From Pseudomonadota bacterium (GTDB taxonomy: Bacteria; Pseudomonadota; Gammaproteobacteria; Steroidobacterales; Steroidobacteraceae), in the NCBI GenBank assembly GCA_018241525.1, contig JAFEDR010000011.1, positions 682,001 through 746,000 of the forward strand: DNA of 64,000 nt. The letters are read 5' to 3'. The translations under genes were made by a program, and so were the position numbers. How positions within the stretch are numbered: position 1 is the stretch's first letter; every line of letters starts with the position of its first letter. Under the pieces are notes generated by a model, which did not search any database, was not told where the DNA came from, and worked only from the letters and a program-made list of their open reading frames with translations. Below, in pieces: positions 52,799-60,764 of the stretch.

Positions 52799-55180
52799 TC
52801 AAGTCGCCGGCGCCGGCCGGGCGAGCAGCGCGGCGTAGAGCAGCGCGAGCAGCGCGCCGGGCGCGACGGTGGCGCCCACCGCGGCGAGCACCGGCACATG
52901 GGACAGCGCCAGCACGCCGAAGCCGATCACCGTCGTCAGGTTCGCGACCAGCAGCGAGGCCACGGTGCGCGCCGAGGCGGCCGCGTCCGCGGCCGCCTCC
53001 CGATCGAAGAACAGCGCATAGTTCGAGCCGATCGCGAAGATCAGCAGCAGACCGACCAGGTGCAGGATCGTCAGTCCCTGCCCGGCGAGCGCGAAGCCGG
53101 CCATCACCGTCAGCACTGCGAGCACGAGCGGCGCGACCACGCGCAGCACGCGCGCGGCGCTGCGCAGCGCCACGGCCAGCAGCAGCAGCAGCGCCGCGAG
53201 GCCGGCCAGCGACAGGCGCAGCGCCTCGGCGAGGTAACCGGCGTACAGCGCGTCGGACTCGCGCTTGAGGTCGAGCACCGTCGCGCTCGCCGCCGGCAGC
53301 GACAGGCCCGCCAGCGCCTGCGTCACCGGGCCCAGGTCGATCGCCGCGGCGCCGGCGCCCGCGCGCGGCGCCTCGAGCGGTACCAGCGCGTTCCAGCGCG
53401 CGCCGTGCTGCACGAGCAGCGCGTCGACGACCGCGGCGAGCTGCGTGCCGTCGAGGTCGCGGCGGGTCAGGAGCGGTGCGCCGCGCGCGCTGGCCACGTC
53501 GGCCACGAAGCCCGCGAGCGCCGCGGGTTCGACCGGCAGGTCCGCGAGCGCGGTGTGCAGGGCGCTGCGCAGCGCCTCCGGTGCCGGCAGTGCCGCACGC
53601 CGCGCCGCCTGCACCGCCGGTCCCGGCAGATAGCGGGCCGCGCTGTCGGCGGAGGCGATCTGGCCGCGCCGCACCAGCGGCTCCAGGGCGGCCACGACCG
53701 CGGCCGCGCCGTCGAGCGCCTGGCCGGCGTCGGCGGCCGAGACGACGATCAGCGTGCGCACGTCCGGCGCGCCGAGGTCGGCGCGCAGGCTCGAGTCGTA
53801 GGCCTGCGCCGCCGGCGGCACCGGGCTGAGCGCCTGCAGCTCGCGGTTCCAGAGCCGGTCGTGGTGCGCGCCCAGCACCGCGGCCGCGGCGAGCGGCACG
53901 AGCCAGAGCCCGCCACGACCGCGACGCAGTACACCGGTGAGTGCGAGGAAGCCGCGCCCGAGCGGTGAGACGTCGGCGAGCCGCAGGCGGGCCGGCATCA
54001 GCGGCGGCATCACGTGGCGCGTCACGAGCCCGGCGACGGCGAGGCCCACGACCGAGTAGAGACCGAGCTGCGCCAGGCCCGGGAAGGTCGAGGGCAGCAA
54101 CGACAGGAAGCCGCACAGCGAGGTCAGCAGCCCGAGCCGGACAGTCGGCCAGAAGTCCGCGATCCACCGGCCATCGTCGCGGCCGACGCCTGCCGCACCC
54201 TGGCCCTGGATGAAGAGGTACACCGAGTAGTCGACGGACTCGCCGATCAGCGTCACGCCGAAGCCGAGCGTCACGCCATGCACGACGCCGAAGCCCGCCG
54301 CGACCGCCGCGACGCCGGCGAGCGCGCCGGTCGCGACCGGCAGCATGCCGAGCGCGAGCGCGCGCGGCGAGCGGTAGACGGCGAGCAGGAGCGCCGCGAT
54401 CAGAAGTGCGCTCAGCGTCGACAGCCGCACGGCCTCGTGCTCGATCAGCGCCCGCGCCTCGACCGCGAACACACCGGGCCCGGTCAGCCTGAGCGTCGCG
54501 GCGGCGGCCGCCGGTCCCGCGGCCGAGACCTCGGCGCCGAAAGCTGCGCGGATCGCCCCGATGGCCTCGGCCTGGCCGTCGGTATCGGCGCCGCCGGCGC
54601 GCGTCGTCGCCACCAGGATCGCGCGCGAGCCGTCGCGCGAGCTCCACACGCCGCCCGCGCTCGCGGGTCGCGTGGGCCGGTCGAGGCTCTCGAGCACGGC
54701 CAGGGTCTCGCCGGTCGGATCGCGCGCGAACAGATCCTGCGCCAGCAGCCCGGTCGTCGAGGCGAGCCGGTCGACGCCCTCCCCGATCGACCCGGCGAGG
54801 CCCGCGGCCGTGAAGGCGCCGGGGACGACCCGCGGCGACAGCAGGTAGCGGTGGCCGAACACGAACGCCCGGTCGGCGGCGCTCGTGCCGGTGTCGCCGT
54901 TCGCGACCGTGCGGAAGCGTGCGTCGGCGCGCAGCCGGGCGGCGAGCGCGCCCGACAGGCGCGCGCGCAGCGCCGCGTCGCCGCCCTCGATGCCGGCGAG
55001 GATCAGCCGCGAGGCGGGACCTTCGCGCAGCTGCTCGACGACGAGCTGCTGCGCCGCGGACGGCGCGGCCGGCAGGAACGCGGAAAGGTCCGCGGTGTAG
55101 TGGGCCCGCGCCGCGATCGTCGCTGCGAGCGCGACGCCCGCGAGCCACGCGGCGAGCGCGATCCGCGCGCGGCTCTTCAT
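52799..55180 (-). CDS. MMPL/RND-family lipid exporter
   Basis: 793 residues. The topology is the MMPL pattern: an N-terminal helix, a large periplasmic loop (about 30-245), five helices (about 255-420), a second large loop (about 440-640), and five or six helices. FGVTLIGESVDYSVYLF and LIFAIGSNYALFFDRE are the paired internal motifs of the family. It should move the polyene lipid across the inner membrane, working with the LolA-like protein whose gene overlaps its start by four bases (ATGA). Confidence 0.87.
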   Translation of the reverse strand: MKSRARIALAAWLAGVALAATIAARAHYTADLSAFLPAAPSAAQQLVVEQLREGPASRLILAGIEGGDAALRARLSGALAARLRADARFRTVANGDTGTSAADRAFVFGHRYLLSPRVVPGAFTAAGLAGSIGEGVDRLASTTGLLAQDLFARDPTGETLAVLESLDRPTRPASAGGVWSSRDGSRAILVATTRAGGADTDGQAEAIGAIRAAFGAEVSAAGPAAAAATLRLTGPGVFAVEARALIEHEAVRLSTLSALLIAALLLAVYRSPRALALGMLPVATGALAGVAAVAAGFGVVHGVTLGFGVTLIGESVDYSVYLFIQGQGAAGVGRDDGRWIADFWPTVRLGLLTSLCGFLSLLPSTFPGLAQLGLYSVVGLAVAGLVTRHVMPPLMPARLRLADVSPLGRGFLALTGVLRRGRGGLWLVPLAAAAVLGAHHDRLWNRELQALSPVPPAAQAYDSSLRADLGAPDVRTLIVVSAADAGQALDGAAAVVAALEPLVRRGQIASADSAARYLPGPAVQAARRAALPAPEALRSALHTALADLPVEPAALAGFVADVASARGAPLLTRRDLDGTQLAAVVDALLVQHGARWNALVPLEAPRAGAGAAAIDLGPVTQALAGLSLPAASATVLDLKRESDALYAGYLAEALRLSLAGLAALLLLLAVALRSAARVLRVVAPLVLAVLTVMAGFALAGQGLTILHLVGLLLIFAIGSNYALFFDREAAADAAASARTVASLLVANLTTVIGFGVLALSHVPVLAAVGATVAPGALLALLYAALLARPAPAT

Positions 55181-55809
55181 GGGCCGTCGAGCGGCGTGAT
55201 GCTCGTCACCGAGCGATCGCCGCCGGGACGGAGCGCCTCGATGCGACGGATGGTATCGCCCCGGCCCTCGATCGTGATCTGGCGCACGAGCGCGGCGAGC
55301 TGCGGGTCGCGCGGCGCGAGCCGGAGCGACCAGTCCGGCTCGCCGGTGGTCACGTCGACCGTGTAGACGCCCTCGAGCGAGGCGCGATCACCGGCGAGGG
55401 TCGCGCGGATGCTGTCGATCAGCATGCCGATCTGCGGGTAGGCGCCGAGCGCGACCACGTGCCGGCGGGAGCCGCGCTCGATCGACAGCATGCCGTGCTC
55501 GACGACCAGCGTTTCGGGCTTCGGCGCCAGCGTGCGCTTCTCGAGCCGGTCGGGCGCGTCGAAGAAGAGCTCGCCGCGCGATTCGACCGGACGCTTCAGC
55601 ACCGCGAGGTACTGCGTCTCGACGAAGGTCGCGTGGCCGTGCGGCCGGCGCGCGAAGCGCTCGAGCAGCTGGCCGAGATCGTCGCCGACCGCGGCGGCCG
55701 GCGCGCTGGCCACGAGCGCAAGCGCCATCGCCGCGGCGGCGAGGGCGCCGCACCGCGTGCCGCGCGCGGAACACACCGCGAGCGGGGGCTGGATGGCGGG
55801 TTTCGTCAC
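55177..55809 (-). CDS. LolA-like periplasmic lipid carrier
   Basis: 210 residues with a signal peptide (about 1-42, the start being a GTG). The mature part follows the LolA fold: GHATFVETQYLAVLKRPVESRGELFFDAPDRLEKRTLAPKPETLVVEHGMLSIE. LolA-like proteins regularly accompany MMPL exporters in aryl-polyene clusters and carry the product across the periplasm. It is the first gene of the - strand half. The 72 bases after it to mnmE show nothing notable. Confidence 0.85.
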   Translation of the reverse strand: MTKPAIQPPLAVCSARGTRCGALAAAAMALALVASAPAAAVGDDLGQLLERFARRPHGHATFVETQYLAVLKRPVESRGELFFDAPDRLEKRTLAPKPETLVVEHGMLSIERGSRRHVVALGAYPQIGMLIDSIRATLAGDRASLEGVYTVDVTTGEPDWSLRLAPRDPQLAALVRQITIEGRGDTIRRIEALRPGGDRSVTSITPLDGP

Positions 55810-55881
55810 GCGGTCATTCTAGGCGATCGGTCGAGCGCCGGCGGTACGAGGCCGGCGGCTCCGGGCGCTCGCCGTGGTGCG

Positions 55882-57210
55882 CTACTTGCCGATGCAGAAC
55901 GTCGCGAAGATGCGCCCCAGCAGGTCCTCGCTCGTGACGCGCCCGGTGATCTCGCCGAGCGCGTCGTGCGCGAGGCGCAATTCCTCGGCCACGAGCTCGG
56001 GGCCGTGGCGCGTGCGCTGCTGTTGGGCGGCGGCGGCGAGCCGCTCGGCTGCACGCCCGAGCGCGTCGAGCTGGCGGCGGCGCGCCGACAGCGTGCCCTC
56101 GCCGCCCGCGTGGTAGCCGAGTGCGGCCTTGAGCGCGGCGCGCAGTGCCGCGAGTCCTGCACCGGTCCTGGCGGACACCGCGAGCGCGCCGGCCGGCGCC
56201 GCGGCGAGATCGGACTTGCTGTGGACGACCAAGGTAGGTGCCGTGCCACCGAGGGCCGCGGCTTCGGCGGGTGCGGCCGCGACGGCGCGCGGATCCGCGG
56301 CATCCACGAGGAAGATCACGTGGTCGGCGCGGCGGATCGCCTCCCGCGCGCGACGGATGCCCTCGGCCTCGATGCGGTCCGGGTCGTCGCGCAGGCCTGC
56401 CGTGTCGAGCAGCGTCAGCGGCAGTCCGTCGAGGTCGATGCGCTCGCGTAGCACGTCGCGGGTCGTGCCCGGCAGCTCCGTGACGATCGCCGCGTCGTGG
56501 CCGGCGAGCGCGTTCAGCAGGCTCGACTTGCCGGCGTTCGGCCGTCCGGCGATCACGACCGTGCAGCCTTCCTGCAGCAACCGGCCCTGCTCGGCGCTCG
56601 CGCGCAGCGAGGCCAGCCCGGCCTCGAGCGCCGCGAGCCGCGCCGCGGTGCCCGACGCATCGCCGAGCTCGAGCCCTTCGTCGGCGAAGTCGATGCCGGC
56701 CTCGACCTCGACGCGCAGCGCCATCAGGCCGGCCTCGAGCTCGTGCACGCGTGCCGAGAACTCGCCGTCGAGGGAACGGAGCGCGGCACGCGCGGCCGCC
56801 GCCGAGCCCGCGTCGATGAGGTCGGCCACCGCTTCGGCCTGCGCCAGGTCGAGCTTGTCGTTCAGGAAGGCGCGCTCGGAATACTCCCCCGGCCGCGCCG
56901 GCCGCGCGCCGAGCGCGAGACAGCGCGCGACCAGAAGATCCTGGACCACCGGGCCGCCGTGACCGTGCAGCTCGAGCACGTCCTCGCCCGTATACGAGTG
57001 CGGCGCCGGGAACCAGAGCGCGAGGCCGGCATCGATCGCCTCGCCCGCCGCGTCGCGGAAGCGGCGCGGAGCGGCCCGGCGGGGCGCAGGCAGCGTGCCG
57101 AGCAGCGCCACGCCGATGGTGCCGGCTGCCGGGCCGGACAGCCGCACGACGCCGATGCCGCCGCGCCCCGGTGGCGTCGCGCTCGCAACGATGGTGTCGG
57201 TCGGCATCAT
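55882..57210 (-). CDS. mnmE: tRNA modification GTPase MnmE
   Basis: 442 residues. The N-terminal formyl-tetrahydrofolate-binding domain (TDTIVASATPPGRGGIGVVRLSG), helical region, G domain with G1 GRPNAGKS at 222-229, GTTRD and DTAG, and C-terminal FCIGK are present. The G4 motif is SKSD rather than the usual NKxD, a change also seen as TKxD in other GTPases. With MnmG it modifies U34 of tRNA. The first of two ATGs (57210) is better spaced from GAGGAA. Between it and yidC a + strand methyltransferase gene has been inserted. Confidence 0.95.
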   Translation of the reverse strand: MMPTDTIVASATPPGRGGIGVVRLSGPAAGTIGVALLGTLPAPRRAAPRRFRDAAGEAIDAGLALWFPAPHSYTGEDVLELHGHGGPVVQDLLVARCLALGARPARPGEYSERAFLNDKLDLAQAEAVADLIDAGSAAAARAALRSLDGEFSARVHELEAGLMALRVEVEAGIDFADEGLELGDASGTAARLAALEAGLASLRASAEQGRLLQEGCTVVIAGRPNAGKSSLLNALAGHDAAIVTELPGTTRDVLRERIDLDGLPLTLLDTAGLRDDPDRIEAEGIRRAREAIRRADHVIFLVDAADPRAVAAAPAEAAALGGTAPTLVVHSKSDLAAAPAGALAVSARTGAGLAALRAALKAALGYHAGGEGTLSARRRQLDALGRAAERLAAAAQQQRTRHGPELVAEELRLAHDALGEITGRVTSEDLLGRIFATFCIGK

Positions 57211-57233
57211 CCGCTGCGGTTCCTCGCGGTCGC

Positions 57234-57251
57234 GGCCGGCCATGGCCGGCC
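57234..57251. repeat. Perfect 18-base palindrome in the mnmE upstream region
   Basis: GGCCGGCCATGGCCGGCC is identical on both strands. It lies 24 bases upstream of mnmE and 28 before the divergent methyltransferase gene, where an operator would be expected. It could equally arise from GGCC-rich composition. Confidence 0.4.
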
Positions 57252-57278
57252 TGGAAGGCCGACGATACACTCGGGTCG

Positions 57279-58040
57279 ATGACTTCCGTCGAGGCCCCGC
57301 GCGACAGCGACGAGCCGCGCTATCCGGCGCCGGTGGCGGGACGGCGCGCGCTCGCGATTGCCACGCTGCTCGAGGTCCCGCCGCAGGGCGCGGTGCTCGA
57401 TCTCGGCGACGGACCCGCCGGACTTCTCTTCGACGTGGTGGCGCTGCACGGTTGCCGCGGCCTTGGCCTCGTCGGCACCGCGGCGCGGGCGGCGCTCGCC
57501 GCCGCGGCAGCGCAGCGAGAGGGTCTCGGCGAGCGGATCGAGTTCCGGGTGGGCCCGGCCGCCAACTTCGCGCCGACGCGCCGCTTCGACGCGGTGCTCT
57601 GCGTCGGCCGCCTGCCCCACCCCGCCGCAGCGCTCGCCGATACGGCCGGCCGCTGTCTCGACTGGGTGCGGACGGGCGGGCTCTTCGTCTACGGCGAACC
57701 CTACCTGCGCCGGCCGCCCCCGCCGCCGTACCGCGAGCTGCTCGGCGAGGTCGCCGAGGGCCTGCGGCCGGGCGGCGCCAGCGCGCGGGCCATCGTCGCG
57801 GCGGGCTTTGAGCTCGCGCTGACGGTGGTGCTCAGCGAGTCGGAGTGGGATGCACACGAGAGCGCCACCTACCGCACGGCGCTGCGGCGCGCCGAGCTCG
57901 AGCGCGATGCGGCGGTGGCGGCCGCGCTGCGCGAGCGCGCCGAGCGCCGCTACCAGAGCTACTGGCGCCACGGACGCGAGACGCTCGGCTACGCGCTGAA
58001 CGCGTTCCGCAAGCCGCGCCAGCCGCTGCGCCTCGTCTGA
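57279..58040 (+). CDS. Putative SAM-dependent methyltransferase
   Basis: 253 residues. The fold resembles class I methyltransferases: motif-I-like VLDLGDGPAGLLFDVV, a central RFDAVLCVGRLPHP and GGLFVYGEPYL after it. Motif I is a poor match (GDGPAG instead of GxGxG), so cofactor binding is uncertain. The C-terminal helix ends in basic residues. It occupies the yidC-mnmE gap on the opposite strand to its neighbours and ends 8 bases before the yidC stop. Substrate unknown. Confidence 0.65.
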   Translation: MTSVEAPRDSDEPRYPAPVAGRRALAIATLLEVPPQGAVLDLGDGPAGLLFDVVALHGCRGLGLVGTAARAALAAAAAQREGLGERIEFRVGPAANFAPTRRFDAVLCVGRLPHPAAALADTAGRCLDWVRTGGLFVYGEPYLRRPPPPPYRELLGEVAEGLRPGGASARAIVAAGFELALTVVLSESEWDAHESATYRTALRRAELERDAAVAAALRERAERRYQSYWRHGRETLGYALNAFRKPRQPLRLV

Positions 58041-58047
58041 GCCCCGC

Positions 58048-59766
58048 TCAGGAACGGGACTTCTTCGACTCGTCCTCGGCGGCGACCAGCTTGTTGATGC
58101 GCCACTGCTGCAGGATCGACAGCCCGGTGTTCGTGATCCAGTAGAGCACGAGGCCGGCCGGGAAGAACGCCATCATGACCGTCATCACGAGCGGCATGAA
58201 CGCGAACACCTTCGCCTGCATCGGATCCGGCGGCGCGGGGTTGAGCTTGTACTGGCCGTACATCGCCACGCCCATGATCGCGGGCAGCACGAAGATCGGG
58301 TCCTTCGACGACAGGTCCTGCACCCACAGCAGGAACGGCGCCTGACGCATCTCGACGGACTCGAGCAGCACCCAGTAGAAGGCGATGAACACCGGCACCT
58401 GCACCAGGATCGGCAGGCAGCCGGCGAGCGGATTCACCTTCTCGCGCTTGTAGAGCTCCATCATCTGCCGGCCGAGCTGCTCGCGGTCGTCCTTGTAGCG
58501 CTCCTGGATCGCCTTCATGCGCGGCGCGATGTTGCGCATGCGGGCCATCGAGCGGCCGCTGGTCTGCGCGAGCGGATAGAAGCAGAGCTTGATCAGGAAG
58601 GTCACGATGATGATCGTGAAGCCCCAGTTGCCGACGACGCGGTGCACCTGCGCCAGCATCCAGAAGAGCGGCCGCGCGAGCGGCGTCAGCCAGCCATAGT
58701 CGGCGGTGCGATCGAGCTCCGGGGCGGTCGCGGCGAGCTGGTCCTGCAGCTTCGGGCCGACGAACAGCGTGTCCTTGAAGTCGGCGCTCGCGCCGGCGGC
58801 GACTTCCCGGACCGGGCCCGCGACCCGCAGCTGGAAATCCTTGTCGCGCACGCTGAGTGCGTAGTCGGTCGGGGCCGCGGGATCGGGCACAATCGCGGCC
58901 GCGAAGTGGTGCTGCAGCGCTGCGGCCCAGCCGCCGGTCACGGGCGCCTTCGGCAACAGGTCCGGCCGCGGCGACTCGACGTCGAGCTTCTGGTACTTCT
59001 TGCCGTCGTAGATCGCCGGACCCCGGAACGAGGACGTCTCCGGGTTCCACATCGAGCGCTCGACCTTCTCCCAGCGGCGCTCGATCTGCGCGTAGTCGCG
59101 GCCGCGCCAGGCGGTGCTGCCGCCATTGACGACGTGCTGCGTGAGGCCGATCGCGTAGCTGCCGCGCGCGAGGCGGAGCGTGCGCGTGACCGCGAGGCCG
59201 CTGCCGTCCGTCCAGGTGAGCGGTACCTCGAGCGTGGTCGCGCCCTCGCCGAGCGTGTACGCCGGCGCGGTCGCACTGAAGAGCGCCTTGTGGTTCGGCT
59301 CCGCCCCGCCGCCGCCGGCGGTGAGGCCCCACTGGAACAGGTACGGCGCGCCCGGACCCTCGCTGGCGAAGAGCTGCACCGGCTCGTTCGGATGGTCCTT
59401 CTCGCGCGGGTACTTCAGCAGCTTCGCCTCGCGGATCTCGGCGCCCTGCAGGCTGACCACGAGCTCGAGCACGTCGGTGCGGATGCGGATCGTCGGCGCC
59501 GCACTCGCGGCGGCAGGCGTGTTCGGGCCGGACACGGCGGGTTCGATCGCCCGGGGCGGCGCACCGCTTGCCTCCGGTGCGGGCGCGGCGACGGCCGGCA
59601 GCTGGTCGCCGAGCGCGGCCGGCGCCGCCGGCTTCGCAGCCGGTGCCTGGCTCGCGGCCGCCGGCGTCGCGGGCGTCGCAGGGGCGTAGTCCTGCTGCCA
59701 GGCCTGCCAGTTGAGGAACAGGACGGCCGCGAGGCCGGCCCAGAGAAACAGCCGTTGGTTATCCAT
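58048..59766 (-). CDS. yidC: Membrane protein insertase YidC
   Basis: 572 residues. An N-terminal membrane helix (about 5-22) leads to a long Pro/Ala linker, a periplasmic beta domain (about 95-350) and five conserved membrane helices including FTIIIVTFLIKLCFYPL and PILVQVPVFIAFYWVL. The C-terminus is basic. It inserts proteins into the inner membrane with or without Sec. The ATG overlaps yidD by 8 bases. It is part of the rpmH-rnpA-yidD-yidC operon. Confidence 0.96.
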   Translation of the reverse strand: MDNQRLFLWAGLAAVLFLNWQAWQQDYAPATPATPAAASQAPAAKPAAPAALGDQLPAVAAPAPEASGAPPRAIEPAVSGPNTPAAASAAPTIRIRTDVLELVVSLQGAEIREAKLLKYPREKDHPNEPVQLFASEGPGAPYLFQWGLTAGGGGAEPNHKALFSATAPAYTLGEGATTLEVPLTWTDGSGLAVTRTLRLARGSYAIGLTQHVVNGGSTAWRGRDYAQIERRWEKVERSMWNPETSSFRGPAIYDGKKYQKLDVESPRPDLLPKAPVTGGWAAALQHHFAAAIVPDPAAPTDYALSVRDKDFQLRVAGPVREVAAGASADFKDTLFVGPKLQDQLAATAPELDRTADYGWLTPLARPLFWMLAQVHRVVGNWGFTIIIVTFLIKLCFYPLAQTSGRSMARMRNIAPRMKAIQERYKDDREQLGRQMMELYKREKVNPLAGCLPILVQVPVFIAFYWVLLESVEMRQAPFLLWVQDLSSKDPIFVLPAIMGVAMYGQYKLNPAPPDPMQAKVFAFMPLVMTVMMAFFPAGLVLYWITNTGLSILQQWRINKLVAAEDESKKSRS

Positions 59767-60040
59767 GCAGGGGACTCTTGCAGTCGGGGTCGGCGCAGGC
59801 CTCAGGGCCGGCGGGGACCGGATCGTAGCCGCCCGGATGCCAGGGGTGGCAGCGCGCGAGGCGGCGGAACGTGAGGGCGAGGCCGCGCAGCGCGCCGTGG
59901 CGCTCGATCGCCTCGAGGGCGTAGGCCGAGCAACTCGGGTAGAAGCGACAGCGCGGCCCGAGCAGCGGGCTCAGCACGAGGCGGTAGGCGTGGATCGGTG
60001 CCTTCGCGAGGTGGCGGAGGATGCGGCGGGCGGCGCTCAT
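59759..60040 (-). CDS. yidD: Membrane protein insertion efficiency factor YidD
   Basis: 93 residues. CRFYPSCSAYALEAIERHGALRG and RCHPWHPGGYDPVP are the family signatures. A small amphipathic membrane-associated protein that assists YidC. Overlaps rnpA by four bases (ATGA) and yidC by eight. Confidence 0.95.
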   Translation of the reverse strand: MSAARRILRHLAKAPIHAYRLVLSPLLGPRCRFYPSCSAYALEAIERHGALRGLALTFRRLARCHPWHPGGYDPVPAGPEACADPDCKSPLHG

Positions 60041-60405
60041 GGGCGGCTCGCGGCGCAGCGACGCGAGGCCTCTGCGAACAGGTTCTCGAGGCTTGTCGCG
60101 ATGGCCGGCCGGTCGGCCGCGCGCGCGCCCGGGCGGCTCGTGACGACGAAGTCGAGGGCGGGCAGCCGCGGCCGCTCGTGCCGGAACACCTCGCGGATGA
60201 TGCGCCGAACGCGGTTGCGCCGGACGGCATTGCCGACGGTGCGGGCGCTGACCGACATGCCGAGGCGCGCATGGCCACGGTCGTTCGCGAGCGCATTCAC
60301 GGCGAAGAGACTGTCGCCCGCGCGACGGCCGCCGCGGTAGACGCGCTCGAAGTCGGCCGCGCTGAGCAGCCGGTGGCTGGGTCGGAAACTAAAGGGGCCG
60401 GTCAC
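60037..60405 (-). CDS. rnpA: Ribonuclease P protein component
   Basis: 122 residues, basic. The diagnostic RNA-binding motif VRRNRVRRIIREVFR is present, with LLSAADFERVYRGGRR at the N-terminus. It supports 5' maturation of tRNAs with the RnpB RNA. The start is GTG at 60405, 47 bases after rpmH. Confidence 0.96.
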   Translation of the reverse strand: MTGPFSFRPSHRLLSAADFERVYRGGRRAGDSLFAVNALANDRGHARLGMSVSARTVGNAVRRNRVRRIIREVFRHERPRLPALDFVVTSRPGARAADRPAIATSLENLFAEASRRCAASRP

Positions 60406-60452
60406 GGCGACGCGATGGGTGGCGCCGCACGCCGGCGGTCAGCGCCGACGGC

Positions 60453-60593
60453 TCAGGGAATGAGCTTCTTGCGGCCCTTGGCGCGACGACGCGCGAGGAC
60501 CTGGCGGCCCTTCTTCGTCGCCATCCGTGCACGGAAGCCGTGCGTACGGGCGCGTTTGACCTTGCTCGGCTGGTAAGTGCGCTTGGTCGCCAT
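60453..60593 (-). CDS. rpmH: Large ribosomal subunit protein bL34
   Basis: 46 residues beginning MATKRTYQPSKVKRARTHGF and ending GRKKLIP, identical in length to E. coli L34. It is first in the leftward operon rpmH-rnpA-yidD-yidC and has a near-consensus promoter about 50 bases upstream. Confidence 0.98.
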   Translation of the reverse strand: MATKRTYQPSKVKRARTHGFRARMATKKGRQVLARRRAKGRKKLIP

Positions 60594-60643
60594 GGGAAAA
60601 TCGTCCGAAAAACAGGGAGATGCCAGATCGGCGAGAGCCGCGC

Positions 60644-60672
60644 ACTGTACTTTCCCGGGGGGTGGTTGTCAA
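60644..60672 (-). promoter_or_regulatory. rpmH operon promoter
   Basis: On the - strand: a perfect -35 TTGACA (60672-60667), a 17-base spacer, and -10 TACAGT (60649-60644). Transcription would begin near 60637, giving a leader of about 45 bases before rpmH. This is the best sigma-70 match in the window. Confidence 0.7.
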
Positions 60673-60695
60673 CGCCGGCACGGCGGTCGCGGACG

Positions 60696-60722
60696 TTGGT
60701 CGCCCACGACCCTCGGTATAGA
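60696..60722 (+). promoter_or_regulatory. Possible dnaA promoter
   Basis: TTGGTC at 60696-60701 and TATAGA at 60717-60722 with a short 15-base spacer, 42 bases before the dnaA start. Placement is right but spacing is poor. The 171-base rpmH-dnaA gap shows no close DnaA-box match. Confidence 0.35.
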
Positions 60723-60764
60723 CTCGCTCCCCCTTTTTTCCGGCCGGCGCACCTTCGGAAGCGG

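Noticed and set aside
57279..58040. Assigning the methyltransferase-like protein to the aryl-polyene pathway
   Set aside because: It lies outside the cluster beyond mnmE, on the other side of the palindrome, and its SAM motif is weak; no evidence links it to the pigment.
60439..60681. An 80-codon - strand frame at rpmH
   Set aside because: The true rpmH is in another frame at 60453-60593 and matches bL34 at full length.
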